From Paludisphaera borealis (GTDB lineage: Bacteria; Planctomycetota; Planctomycetia; Isosphaerales; Isosphaeraceae): a DNA stretch of 64,000 nt. Under the pieces are notes generated by a model, which had not been told where the DNA came from, made no database searches, and saw nothing but the letters and a program-made list of their open reading frames with translations. The first letter of the stretch is position 1. The number at the start of each line of letters is the position of its first letter. The translations under genes were made by a program, and so were the position numbers. Location: positions 2,728,001 through 2,792,000 of the forward strand of contig NZ_CP019082.1 in assembly GCF_001956985.1 (NCBI RefSeq), given 5' to 3'. Below, one piece after another: positions 37,404-47,800 of the stretch.

Positions 37404-40400
37404 TCTCCCACTTCTTCATCGACCGTCCGATCTTCGCGAGCGTTCTGTCGATCGTCTTCGTCCTGGCGGGCGGGGTCGCGGTCTTCACGCTGCCGGTCGC
37501 CCAGTATCCCGACGTCGCGCCGCCGACCGTCGTCGTGACGGCGCTCTATCCCGGCGCCAACGCCCTGACGGTTCAAGACACCGTCGCCGCGCCGATCGAG
37601 GCGCAGGTCAGCGGCGTCGAGGGCATGATGTACATGTCTTCGCAGTGCACCAACGACGGCGCGTACACGTTGACCGTGACCTTTCGTCTGGGCGTCAATT
37701 CCGACATGGCCCAGGTGCTGGTTCAGAACCGCGTCTCGCTGGCGCTCCCGGTGATCCCGGCGCTCGTGCAGAGCGAGGGCATCAACGTCAAGAAGACGTC
37801 GCCCAGCACGATGATGATCGTCAACCTGATCTCGCCCGACCATCGCTACGACGACATATTCTTGAGCAACTACGCCACGATCTACATCCGCGACGAGCTG
37901 GGCCGCCTGCCCGGCGTGGCGGGCATCACCTACCTCGGCCAGCGCGATTACAGCCTTCGCGCCTGGCTCGATCCGGACAAGCTGGCGGCGCTCAACCTGA
38001 CCGCCGGCGACGTGGTGAAGTCGATCAGCCAGCAGAACCTCCAGGTCGCGGCCGGCCAGATCGGCCAGCAGCCGGTGCCGCGCGGCCAGCAGTTCCAGCT
38101 CACCATCAACACCCTCGGGCGGCTCACCACCCCCGAGGAGTTCGCCGACATCATCCTCAAGGCCGGCACGCCCTACTCGCAATCACAAGGCGCCCCCAGC
38201 GCGTCGGGAGGGGCGAGCACTTCGGACTCGTCGTCGACCAATGCAGCCCAGGCGGCGGGCGGCCAGGACGGATCGAATACGCCGACCAACACCCGGCCGC
38301 CGGCTATCGGCGTCGTTCGGCTCCGCGACGTCGCTCGCGTCGAGCTGGGCTCGCAACAGTACAACCAGTCCTGCACCCTCGACGGCCAGCCGTCGGTGGC
38401 GCTCTCGGTGTTCCAGCTCCCGGGCTCGAACGCGCTCGAGACGGCGCGCGGCGTCTACGCCAAGATGGAGGAGTTGAAGGGCCGGTTCCCCGACGGGCTC
38501 GAATACCAGATCGTCTACGACACGACGCCGTTCATCCGCGAGTCGGTGAACGAGGTGTTCAAGACGCTTCGCGACGCCATCATCCTGGTGGCGATCGTGG
38601 TCCTCGCGTTCCTCCAGAACTGGCGCGCGACGGTGATTCCGCTGGTGGCGGTGCCGGTAGCGATCATCGGCACGTTCGCGGTCATGGCGGGGCTCGGCTA
38701 CTCGCTCAACAACCTGTCGCTGTTCGGGCTGGTGCTGGCGATCGGGATCGTGGTCGACGACGCCATCGTGGTCGTCGAGAACGTCGAACGCTGGCTTGAG
38801 CACGGCCTGGAGCCACGTGAGGCCGCGCGTAAGGCGATGGACGAAGTGACCGGCCCGGTCGTCGCCGTGGCCCTAGTGCTGTGCGCGGTGTTCGTCCCGT
38901 GTGCGTTCCTGAGCGGGATCACCGGGCAGTTCTTCCGCCAGTTCGCGGTGACCATCGCCGTCTCAACGGTGATCTCGGCGTTCAACTCGCTGACCCTCAG
39001 CCCCGCCCTGGCCGCCATCCTGCTCCGCCCCAAAGGCGCGAGCCGCGACCCACTAACGTGGCTGCTCGACACGACGCTCGGCTGGTTCTTCCGGCTGTTC
39101 AACGGCGTGTTCGAGGCCGGCACCAACTTCTACGTGCGAATCGTCGCGGGCTTGTTACGGATCAGCTTCCTGACCTTGCTCGTCTATGGCGGGATGCTCG
39201 TCGCGACCTACTGGCAGTTCACGAAGGCGCCGAAGGGGTTCATCCCGCAGCAGGACAAGGGGTACTTCCTGCTCAACGTCCAGCTCCCCGACTCCGCGTC
39301 GGTCGAGCGGACCAGTCAAGTCATGGCGCAGATCGAGACGATGGCCCGCGAGACCGAGGGGGTCGCGCACACGGTGGGGGTCTCGGGGCAGTCGCTGATC
39401 CTCAACGCCAACTCGCCGAACCTCGGCTCCATGTACGTCTTGCTCAAGGAGTTTCACCATCGGAGTGGGCCGGGGCTGTCGGCCGGCGCGATCGCCGACG
39501 CGCTCCGCGAGCGGTGTCGGCGCGAGATCCTCTCGGCGCAGGTTTCGGTCTTCGGTCCGCCGCCGGTCGAGGGCCTCGGCGCGACGGGTGGGATGCGGAT
39601 GATCGTCGAGGATCGCGCCAACCTCGGCCTTGGCGCATTGCAGCGGGTCAGCGACCGCATCGTCGCCCGGGGCAATCAGACGGAGGGATTGACGGGCCTG
39701 TTCAACGGCTCGCGAGCCCACACGCCCTGGCTCTACCTCGATATCGACCGCACCAAGTGCGAGGTGCTCGGCGTCGCGGTCAGCGACCTGTTCAGCACGC
39801 TGCAGGTCTACCTCGGCTCGTACTACGTCAACAACTTCAACGAGTTCGGCCGGACGTGGCAGGTGAACGTTCAGGCCGACCAGCAGTTCCGCGAGCGCGG
39901 GCGCGACATCCGCGCACTTCAAGTCCGCAACAACCAGGGACGGATGATCCGCCTGGGAACGCTGCTTGACGTCCGCAACACCAGCGGGCCGGTCGTCTTG
40001 CTGCGGTACAACATGTACTCGGCCGCCGCCATCACCGGCGACGTCGCACCCGGCGCCAGCTCGGGGCAGGCGATCGAGCTGCTCCAGCAGATCGCCGAGG
40101 AAGAACTCCCCCGTTCGATGGCCTACGACTGGACCGAGCTGACCTACCTCCAGCTCCAGGCCGGCGGGACCGCCATCGGCGTCCTCGCGCTCTCGGTCGT
40201 GTTCGTGTTTTTGGTCCTGGCGGCGCAATACGAAAGCTGGTCGCTCCCCCTGGCGGTGATCCTCGTCGTGCCGACGTGCTTGCTCTGCTCGATCGTCGGG
40301 ATCGGGTTCGCATCGATGGACGTCAACATCTTCACGCAGATCGGCTTCGTCGTCCTCATCGGCCTGGCCGGGAAGAACGCGATTCTGATCGTCGAGTTCG

Positions 40401-40726
40401 CCAAGCTCCAGCAGGAGTCGGGCGTCGACGCCCGCCAGGCCGCGCTCGAAGCCTCGCGGCTGCGCCTGCGGCCGATCTTGATGACTTCGTTCGCGTTCAT
40501 CTTCGGCGTCGTCCCGCTCGTCCTCTCGACCGGAGCCGGAGCCGAGATGCGCCAGGCGCTCGGCCTGGCGGTCTTCAGCGGCATGCTCGGAGTCACCGTC
40601 TTCGGCGTCTTCCTCACCCCGGTGTTCTTCTACGTGATCCGCCGTCACCGGCGCGCCGAACCGACGACCGAAGCAGCCGACCTGATTCCCCCCGACGCCC
40701 ACGACGGCGCCTCGCAGGAATCGTGA
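37400..40726 (+). CDS. RND efflux permease 2
   Basis: An 1108-residue HAE1-family transporter. GTG 37400 overlaps the previous TGA (GTGA). Start ISHFFIDRPIFASVLSIVFVLAGG, TM4 VVDDAIVVVENVERWLE and C-terminal GLAVFSGMLGVTVFGVFLTPVFFYV are typical. It has the same insertion site as permease 1, but only about 50 residues long and Ser/Thr/Ala-rich (residues ~254-303). Two distinct permeases after one adaptor recall MdtABC, whose MdtB and MdtC form mixed trimers; the same is possible here. No outer-membrane factor follows. Confidence 0.94.
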   Translation: MISHFFIDRPIFASVLSIVFVLAGGVAVFTLPVAQYPDVAPPTVVVTALYPGANALTVQDTVAAPIEAQVSGVEGMMYMSSQCTNDGAYTLTVTFRLGVNSDMAQVLVQNRVSLALPVIPALVQSEGINVKKTSPSTMMIVNLISPDHRYDDIFLSNYATIYIRDELGRLPGVAGITYLGQRDYSLRAWLDPDKLAALNLTAGDVVKSISQQNLQVAAGQIGQQPVPRGQQFQLTINTLGRLTTPEEFADIILKAGTPYSQSQGAPSASGGASTSDSSSTNAAQAAGGQDGSNTPTNTRPPAIGVVRLRDVARVELGSQQYNQSCTLDGQPSVALSVFQLPGSNALETARGVYAKMEELKGRFPDGLEYQIVYDTTPFIRESVNEVFKTLRDAIILVAIVVLAFLQNWRATVIPLVAVPVAIIGTFAVMAGLGYSLNNLSLFGLVLAIGIVVDDAIVVVENVERWLEHGLEPREAARKAMDEVTGPVVAVALVLCAVFVPCAFLSGITGQFFRQFAVTIAVSTVISAFNSLTLSPALAAILLRPKGASRDPLTWLLDTTLGWFFRLFNGVFEAGTNFYVRIVAGLLRISFLTLLVYGGMLVATYWQFTKAPKGFIPQQDKGYFLLNVQLPDSASVERTSQVMAQIETMARETEGVAHTVGVSGQSLILNANSPNLGSMYVLLKEFHHRSGPGLSAGAIADALRERCRREILSAQVSVFGPPPVEGLGATGGMRMIVEDRANLGLGALQRVSDRIVARGNQTEGLTGLFNGSRAHTPWLYLDIDRTKCEVLGVAVSDLFSTLQVYLGSYYVNNFNEFGRTWQVNVQADQQFRERGRDIRALQVRNNQGRMIRLGTLLDVRNTSGPVVLLRYNMYSAAAITGDVAPGASSGQAIELLQQIAEEELPRSMAYDWTELTYLQLQAGGTAIGVLALSVVFVFLVLAAQYESWSLPLAVILVVPTCLLCSIVGIGFASMDVNIFTQIGFVVLIGLAGKNAILIVEFAKLQQESGVDARQAALEASRLRLRPILMTSFAFIFGVVPLVLSTGAGAEMRQALGLAVFSGMLGVTVFGVFLTPVFFYVIRRHRRAEPTTEAADLIPPDAHDGASQES

Positions 40727-40767
40727 ACAGCGAAGTTCCTGCCGCTGCCTCGTCTCGAACCACAACA

Positions 40768-41058
40768 TCACGATATCACGACATCGAAATATTCGACCGT
40801 GATACTTTCCAGGACGGCTCGAATCTTGGGAAAGTAGATTTTGCCATGCTCCGAGGTCTCATGCGCGTCCAGGGAAGCCTGATCGCGATATTGTTCTTGG
40901 ACGATGTAAGACCGCGAGTTCGTTTGGGACCTGAGCAACGCGTAGAGCAGGCAACCCGGCTCACGCTCCCGCATCGTCTCGCGCAATTCGCCGAATAGCC
41001 TCTCGAATTCCTGTTCATGCCCCGCCTTGACCAGAATCACCTTGAGCCCACCGACCAT
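40768..41058 (-). CDS. Antibiotic biosynthesis monooxygenase-domain protein (YgiN-like)
   Basis: A 96-residue dimeric ferredoxin-like (ABM) protein: GLKVILVKAGHEQEFERLFGELRETMREREPGCLLYALLRS, then YIVQEQYRDQASLDAHETSEHGKIYFPKI. Members are quinol monooxygenases or small-molecule binding proteins. ATG 41058 has AGGAG 8 nt before it and is preferred over the long upstream frame. Convergent with the RND operon, 41 bp away. Confidence 0.9.
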   Translation of the reverse strand: MVGGLKVILVKAGHEQEFERLFGELRETMREREPGCLLYALLRSQTNSRSYIVQEQYRDQASLDAHETSEHGKIYFPKIRAVLESITVEYFDVVIS

Positions 41059-41108
41059 CGTAATCGCTCCTACTCGAACATCAGGAACCTGAGTCCAGCT
41101 TCCGACAG

Positions 41109-42479
41109 TTACCCGGCATCCACCGATATCCGCAGCGCGACGTCGTCGCGATACTCGGGTGATTCCATGACGGTCTCCGCGCCGGCGTCGAGTACGTCGA
41201 CCCGCTCGGTCTTGACGACGGCGCCGGTCGCGGGCTCGATCCATTCGATTTTGTAGGCTTTCGGCGGGAGCATGAATGAGAACTTCGCGCGAGGGCCCGC
41301 GCTGGCGTAAAAAGCGTAGAGAGGTTTTCCTGTGTCGACGAGGCCGATCACAGGCCGAGCCCCTCCGTCCCGTGAAGCGAGCCGGGCGTTGATCGGCCGA
41401 GTCTTCGTCAGGTCGAGCCCGTCGATGAGCTTCTTGAGGATCGACAACTGGCGGCGGAATTCGGGACCGCCTCCCCCCGGAGTCGGATCGACGATCTTCG
41501 CGGTTCCGTCGGGATGATCGATGGTGAACGAGTAGTCGAGATGGCTGAACACCGCGCCGCCGCTCAGCAGGAATTCCCAAGCTTCGCGACGGTAGACTGC
41601 GTCGGCCGTCCCCTTGAAGCCCGTCTCGTCGAAGCCGATCGGCCGCGACAGGCCCCGGTTCTCGCGGATCGCGTCCGGAGGCGAGGCGTAGTGGAAGTTG
41701 AAGATCGAGACGTTCGGGTCGGGCTTGTCGATCTTGGCGCTGCCGTTGGCGATGTTCTGGGCGATCAGGTGCGTGTTCGGCAGACCCTTCTCGACCGCCG
41801 CGATCGTCTCGGCGACCTTCTTCTGCCAGTCGAGCGTCACGCCGCCGAAATAGGGCTCGTTGCAGATCTCGAAATACAGGTTGTCGAACGCGTTCAGCTC
41901 GGCGACGGCCCGGCGCACGAAAGCGAGCTGACGATCAACCAACTTCAGATGCTTGAGCGTGAAGACCTCTTCACGCGGGCAATCGCCGATCCGATTAACG
42001 TTGTTCTGGGCGTTCATCGGACTCACCGTCCAGAGTCCGTCTTCGTAGAACGGGCAGAACAGCACGTACTCGACGACGACGCCCCGCTTGCTCGCCTCGG
42101 CCATGAACGACTTCAGGCGACGGAAATAGGCGTCGTCGAAGGCGTCCAGATCGTACTTTCCCCCTTTTTCGATCCAGGGGGAAGCATAACGGCCCGGTTT
42201 CGGCGCCAGCGTGTTGTGCTCGATCTTGAACGAACCGGGCGTCTCGCGATACGTCCCCGAGAACGTTCGCGTCAGGTTGAATCCGCGCGACTGAAGCTCA
42301 TCGAGATAGCGGACGTAATCGAAATCGAGGTTCAGCACGGCGCCGTAATGCTCGCCCGACGTGACGAGCACCGTCGGCTTGCCTCGAAACTCGAAATACC
42401 GCTCATTGGCTGGATGGAGCCGAAGCGGCGGCAGCGAACCCGTGAGCAACATCGAAAGCACAACGGCGAAGACCGGCAT
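41109..42479 (-). CDS. Clan GH-A (GH5-like) glycoside hydrolase, exported
   Basis: A 456-residue protein with a short signal (PVFAVVLSMLLTGSLPP) and a TIM barrel. It carries FEFRGKPTVLVTSGEHYGAVLN and the acid/base Glu in LYFEICNEPYFGG (NEP motif); the likely nucleophile Glu is in IGFDETGFKG. A beta-sandwich-like end follows (LYAFYASAGPRAKFSFMLPPKAYKIEWIEPATG). It probably hydrolyses a beta-glycan; exact specificity is open. ATG 42479 follows AGGAGG. It is transcribed away from the penicillin-acylase-like gene. Confidence 0.85.
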   Translation of the reverse strand: MPVFAVVLSMLLTGSLPPLRLHPANERYFEFRGKPTVLVTSGEHYGAVLNLDFDYVRYLDELQSRGFNLTRTFSGTYRETPGSFKIEHNTLAPKPGRYASPWIEKGGKYDLDAFDDAYFRRLKSFMAEASKRGVVVEYVLFCPFYEDGLWTVSPMNAQNNVNRIGDCPREEVFTLKHLKLVDRQLAFVRRAVAELNAFDNLYFEICNEPYFGGVTLDWQKKVAETIAAVEKGLPNTHLIAQNIANGSAKIDKPDPNVSIFNFHYASPPDAIRENRGLSRPIGFDETGFKGTADAVYRREAWEFLLSGGAVFSHLDYSFTIDHPDGTAKIVDPTPGGGGPEFRRQLSILKKLIDGLDLTKTRPINARLASRDGGARPVIGLVDTGKPLYAFYASAGPRAKFSFMLPPKAYKIEWIEPATGAVVKTERVDVLDAGAETVMESPEYRDDVALRISVDAG

Positions 42480-42684
42480 GGAACGACCTCCTTCGAGATT
42501 CAAGGCCCGCCGTCATCATGAAGGTTTGACGGCCGAAGGACAATCGCCCAGCCCCTCCGCCGTCCGCGATCACGATTGCCCGGGTTTCGCCGTCGCATGG
42601 GTGGTTGCGGCCGTTGCCCCTCATTAGAATAACGAGGTTTCGAGGCGGTTCGGCCCGGTCAAGCACGATCAACAGGACACTGCG

Positions 42685-44799
42685 ATGATGCAACGTCTTT
42701 CGACTTTCCTCCTCCTCCTTTCCCTCGCGATCGCCGCGACAAGCTCGGCGAAGGCCGCCGAGGATTCGACGACGATCTACCGTGACGAGTTCGGGATTCC
42801 CCACGTCTTCGCCTCGACGCTCGAAGACGCAACATTCGCGGTCGGCTACGCGCAGGCTGAAGACCGCCTCGAAGAACTCCTCAAAAACTACCGACGCGCG
42901 AACGGTACGATGGCCGAGGTCTTCGGCCCTTCGTTCCTCCAGGACGACGTGATGCAGCGCCTGATGCGGCACACCGAGATCAGCCGCGACCGCTACGACC
43001 AGGTCACGCCAAAGGTCCGCGGCCTGATCGAATCGTACCAGCGCGGCATCAAGCAGTTCATGCGCGAGCATCCCGAGCAGGTTCCGTCGTGGGCCCAGGA
43101 GATCCACCCCTGGGACGCGATCGCCTTCGGCCGACACATCATCTGGAACTGGCCGATCGGCGAATCGGCCGGCGACCTCGAACACGCGGGGATCAAGTTC
43201 CGGCCCGGCCCTTACCTCGGCTCGAACCAGATGCTGATCGCCCCCAGCCGCTCGGCTTCGAAAGCCGCCGTCGCAATCATCGACCCTCACGTGAGCTGGT
43301 ACGACGCGATCCGGTTCTACCAGGTGCGCGTCTACACCCCCGAATACAACGTGGCCGGCGTCTGCCTGCTGGGCATGCCGCTGCCGACGCTGGGCCACAG
43401 CCAGTTCTGCTCCGTCGCCATGACGACTGGAGGCCCCGACACGTCCGACTCCTTCGAGCTGGAGGTCAACCCCGCGAACCCGCTCCAGTATCGCCATGAC
43501 GGCCGATGGCGCGACATGACGCTCGTCGGCGTCAACGTCGGGGTCAAGGAGGGGGACAAGGTCGCGCAGAAGCCGATGAAGTTCGCCTACTCGCACCTCG
43601 GGCCGATCGTCGCGCGGCAGGACGGCAAGGCCTACACCATGACCATCCCCTACACCAACGAGATCGGCCTGGCCGACCAGTCGTACGAGATGCTCAAGGC
43701 GCGCAACCTGGGTGAGATGAAGACGGCGCTCTCGCGTCTGCAACTGATGTCGCAAAACGTCATGGTCGCCACCGTCCAGGGCGACATCTACTACCTCCGC
43801 AACGGCCGCGTCCCGATCCGGGCCAAGGGGACCCACGCCCACAAGCCGATCGCGGGATCCGAGTCGGCGAACGAATGGCACGGCATCCACCCGTTCCAGG
43901 ATCTCTTGCAGATCGAGAACCCGGCCTGCGGCTGGATGCAGAACTGCAACTGCTCGCCCGCCGCGATGATGAAGGAAGGAGGCCCGAAGCCCTCGCTCTA
44001 CGCCGAGCACCCGTACCTCTACAACGAGCGCGACGACCGCGTCCGACACCAGCGCTCTGAGATGGTCAACGACCTGCTCGAAGCGGCCGACAAGGTCACC
44101 GTCGAACAGGCCATCGAGATCGCGTTTTCGACGCAGGTCTGGCACGCCGAACTCTGGCAGGCGCGGCTGAAGGACGCCTGGGCGAAGGCCGCGACCGTCG
44201 CCGACACGTCGGGCGACGCCGGACGCGTCTACCAGCAGATCGCCGACTGGAACCGCCGCAGCGATCCCGACTCGAACGGCGCGATGGCCTACTACGCGTT
44301 CAAGACGTCGCTCGGCGGCGAGGAAGCCAAGCAGACCGAGCCCCCAGCGAGCCTCACCGACGCGCGGCTCGTCGAGGCCGTCCGCAAAGGCGCCGCGATG
44401 CTCAAGACGATGTTCGGCGAGGTCGAGGCACCGTTCGGTCGTTACTTCCGCGTCGGCCGCAAGGGGGGCGACCGCACCTGGCCCGTCGGCGGCGGCTCGT
44501 TCCGCGACATCGGCATGGCCACGCCTCGCGCGGTGTCGTTCGACCCCTCTCCCGACGGCAAGCAGATGATCGGCCGCACCGGTCAGACGGCCACCCAGGT
44601 CGTGATCATGACCGATCCTCCCGAGTCGTATTCGATCAACCCGCTGGGCGCGAGCGACAGCAAGGAAAGCGGCCACTTCGACGACCAGGCCGAGAAGCTG
44701 TTCAGCAAGGGCAAGGCCGTGCAAACCTACTTCCTCCGCCCCAATGAACTGATGAAGCACGTGACCTCCAAGAAGTCCCTCAGCCCCCATCGGCCCTGA
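42685..44799 (+). CDS. Penicillin acylase-family Ntn hydrolase
   Basis: A 704-residue exported precursor that should self-cleave into two chains. The signal peptide ends near KAAEDS. The A-chain start TTIYRDEFGIPHVFASTLEDATFAVGYAQAEDRL is diagnostic. The catalytic Ser at the new N-terminus is Ser180 in GPYLGSNQMLI. Substrates of relatives include beta-lactams, acyl-homoserine lactones and other acyl-amides. It is followed at 30 bp by the large cytochrome/ThuA fusion, probably in one operon, so it may act on acylated amino sugars or similar polymers. Confidence 0.88.
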   Translation: MMQRLSTFLLLLSLAIAATSSAKAAEDSTTIYRDEFGIPHVFASTLEDATFAVGYAQAEDRLEELLKNYRRANGTMAEVFGPSFLQDDVMQRLMRHTEISRDRYDQVTPKVRGLIESYQRGIKQFMREHPEQVPSWAQEIHPWDAIAFGRHIIWNWPIGESAGDLEHAGIKFRPGPYLGSNQMLIAPSRSASKAAVAIIDPHVSWYDAIRFYQVRVYTPEYNVAGVCLLGMPLPTLGHSQFCSVAMTTGGPDTSDSFELEVNPANPLQYRHDGRWRDMTLVGVNVGVKEGDKVAQKPMKFAYSHLGPIVARQDGKAYTMTIPYTNEIGLADQSYEMLKARNLGEMKTALSRLQLMSQNVMVATVQGDIYYLRNGRVPIRAKGTHAHKPIAGSESANEWHGIHPFQDLLQIENPACGWMQNCNCSPAAMMKEGGPKPSLYAEHPYLYNERDDRVRHQRSEMVNDLLEAADKVTVEQAIEIAFSTQVWHAELWQARLKDAWAKAATVADTSGDAGRVYQQIADWNRRSDPDSNGAMAYYAFKTSLGGEEAKQTEPPASLTDARLVEAVRKGAAMLKTMFGEVEAPFGRYFRVGRKGGDRTWPVGGGSFRDIGMATPRAVSFDPSPDGKQMIGRTGQTATQVVIMTDPPESYSINPLGASDSKESGHFDDQAEKLFSKGKAVQTYFLRPNELMKHVTSKKSLSPHRP

Positions 44800-44829
44800 G
44801 CGGCCGACGCCAAGAAAGGAGCGGATCGC

Positions 44830-47800
44830 ATGAGACTCACACGTTTCCCACTGACCTCGATCGTCGTTCTCGGTCCGCTCCTGTTCGCGGCCTCGATCGC
44901 CTGCCTCACGGCTCCGGCCCGAGCCGCGCTCGAACCCTGGGCCGACCCCGCGCTGCCGGTGCAAAACGGCCTGATCGTCTGGCTCGACGCCGGGCGACAG
45001 GCCTCGGCACGCGTCGCTCGCAATGCGCCGGCCGCCCTGCCGGATACGCCCCTGGCCTTCTGGAACGACGGCTCCGGGACGCATCGCGATTTCCTCCAGC
45101 GCCGGAGCGAATCGCAGCCGGTCCTCGTCGTCTCGGCGGGCCGATCGGTCGTTCGGTTCGACGGCAAGGACGACTATCTGGAATTGGCGGGCTTGAATCG
45201 CGACCTGTCCGAAACTTCCGTCTTCATCGTCGCCGCCCCCGCGACGAACCTCGGCGGCTTCCGCGGCTTCTTCGCCGCCAACGCCCAGGGGCGCAACGAC
45301 TACACGTCGGGCTTCACGATCGACCTGGGCCCCGCGCCGTCGTCGCGGTTCGATGCACTCAACATCGAAGGCAAGGGCTTCAGCGGATTCTTCAACGTCC
45401 TCGAAACGCCGCGCGGGTTCGGCGAGTTCGCGACGATCGAGACCATCCTGAACGCCTCGCCCGCGAACGTCGCCACGACCCTCGACGGCCGCCCGCAAAA
45501 GCCCCGCGAACGACGCGTCGAGAACTTGCCGATCGACGAACTGACCCTCGGCGCGCGGTTCTACAGCAACGATGCCCGGCCGGCGTTCGTCCAGGGCTTC
45601 TTCCAGGGCGACGTCGCCGAAGTGCTCGTATACGACCGCTCGTTGTCGGACGCGGAACGCGCGGCCGTCACCGGCTACCTCGCGGCCAAACATCGCGGCC
45701 TGACCGACGCGGTCCGCGCCTCGGCCCCGACCGGCGACGAACGCCCGTTGCGGACGGTCGACAATCCGCCTCCGTTCCAGACGCTCGTGCCGGGCTTCAG
45801 CGTCCGTCAATCGCCGCTGGATCTGACCAACATCAACAATATTCGCTACCGTCCCGACGGCAAGCTAGTCGCGCTGGCCTACAACGGCAACGTCTATCTT
45901 TTGAGCGACACCGACGGCGACGGCCTCGAAGACCATGCGTCGCTGTTCTGGGACAACCAGGGGCGCATCCGGGCGCCGATCGGCATGGCGCTCACGCCCC
46001 CGGGCTACCATCTGGGCGAGGGCCTGTTCATCGCGTCCAAGGGCAAGTGTTCGCTGGTCGTCGATGAGAACGGCGACGGCCGCGCCGATCGCGAGGTGTT
46101 CGTCGCGCAAGGCTGGCCCGAGCTGGCGAACAACGTCGACGCGCTCGGCGTGGCGGTCGGCCCGGATGGCTCGATCTACTTCGGTCGCGGCACCCACGAC
46201 TACACGAACGCGTACCTGGTCGACCGCGCCGGCAAGTCCCAATACGACCTGAAGGACGAACGCGGTACGATCATCAAGGTCTCCCCCGACTTTCGCACTC
46301 GCGAGATCGTCGCGACTGGAATTCGCTTCCCCGTCGCCCTGGCGTTCAACCACGAGGGCGACCTGTTCGCGACCGACCAGGAGGGGGCGACCTGGCTCCC
46401 CAACGGCAACCCGTTCGACGAGCTGCTGCACATCCGGCAGGGCCGCCACTACGGGTTTCCGCCCCGGCACTCGCGGCACCTGCCGGGCGTGATCGACGAG
46501 CCCTCGGTCATCGACTACACGCCGCAGCACCAGTCGACGTGCGGCCTGACGTTCAACGGCGGCGGCCCCGGCAAGCCGGTCTTCGGCCCCTCGTGGTGGG
46601 CCGGCGACGCCATCGTCTGCGGCTACTCGCGAGGCAAGCTCTACCGCTCGACCCTCGCCCATGTGCGCGGCGAATACGTGGGACGGACCGACTTGATCGG
46701 CGTCGCCAGCATGCTGCTGGTCGACTCGTGCATCGCGCCCGACGGCTCGCTCGTGGTCGCCGCTCACAGCGGGCCGCCCGACTGGGGGAGCGGCCCCGAA
46801 GGCCGGGGCAAGCTGTTCAAGCTGAGCTATTCCGAGCCCGCGCTCCCGCAGCCCGTCGTCGCCTGGTCGAGCGGCCCGCGCGAGGTTCGCGTCGCCTTCG
46901 ACCGTCCTCTCGAACCCGACGCTCTGCGCGACCTGTCCACCAAGACGACCATCGAATACGGCCCGGCCGTCTCGGCCGGCGACCGGTTCGAGACGCTGCG
47001 GCCCGGCTACGCGGTCGTCGCCGCTCAGCTCGCCCAGCCGCGTCGGAGGTTGGCCGTCCGGGGCGTCGGCGTGACGCCCGACCGTCGTACGCTGCTGATC
47101 GCCACCGATCCCCAATCGGCCTCCCTCTCGTATGCGATCGCGCTTCCCGGCCTCGGCCGCGCCGACGGCGAGAAGGCGAAAGGGCTGCCGCAGCGAGCCG
47201 AGGTCGACGTTGCCTACAGTTTGAACGGCGTCGAGGCCCGGTGGACGGACGCGAACGGCGGCGCGTCGAGCGCGACCTGGCTGCCGCACCTCGATCTCGC
47301 CGTCGCTCGATCGCTGTCGCGTCGGAGCGCCGAGCAGGACGGCTTCTGGACGAACCTCGAAACGCCCGGACGGATCAAGCTCAAGGCGCGGCTCCGGCTC
47401 GCCGCCCTGCTGCGGCCGGCGGTTCAGCCGGGCTCGACAGTCGACGACCGGCTGCCGGCCGAGAAGCCCTCGCTGATCGTCCGTGGTCGCGACGGCCTGC
47501 TAATCTCGGCGGCGGGCGCCCGCGTCGAGTCGACGACCTCGGGCGATGGCATGATCGAGCACGTCGTCCACTTCGAGTCGTTCGATCTCCTGACGCCGAT
47601 CGAGATCGAAGGACCGACCGGACCGGGCTTCGCGATCGAGGTGAGCTTCCGCACCAGCGACGACGCCCGCGCGCGGCTGCTGCCGCCCTCGCGGATCTTC
47701 GTCCCCTGGGCGTCCGACGAACCGCCGTCGAGCCATCCGGCCGGCCCGTCGCCCCCCCCCGCGCTGGCGGGAGGCGACTGGGTGCGGGGCCGCGCCTTGT

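Noticed and set aside
39155-40771. 538-codon minus-strand ORF
   Set aside because: Shadow of RND permease 2.
42403-45810. 1135-codon minus-strand ORF
   Set aside because: Antisense to the penicillin-acylase-like and LamG/ThuA genes; Arg/Val/Asp/Leu-rich shadow composition with no domain.
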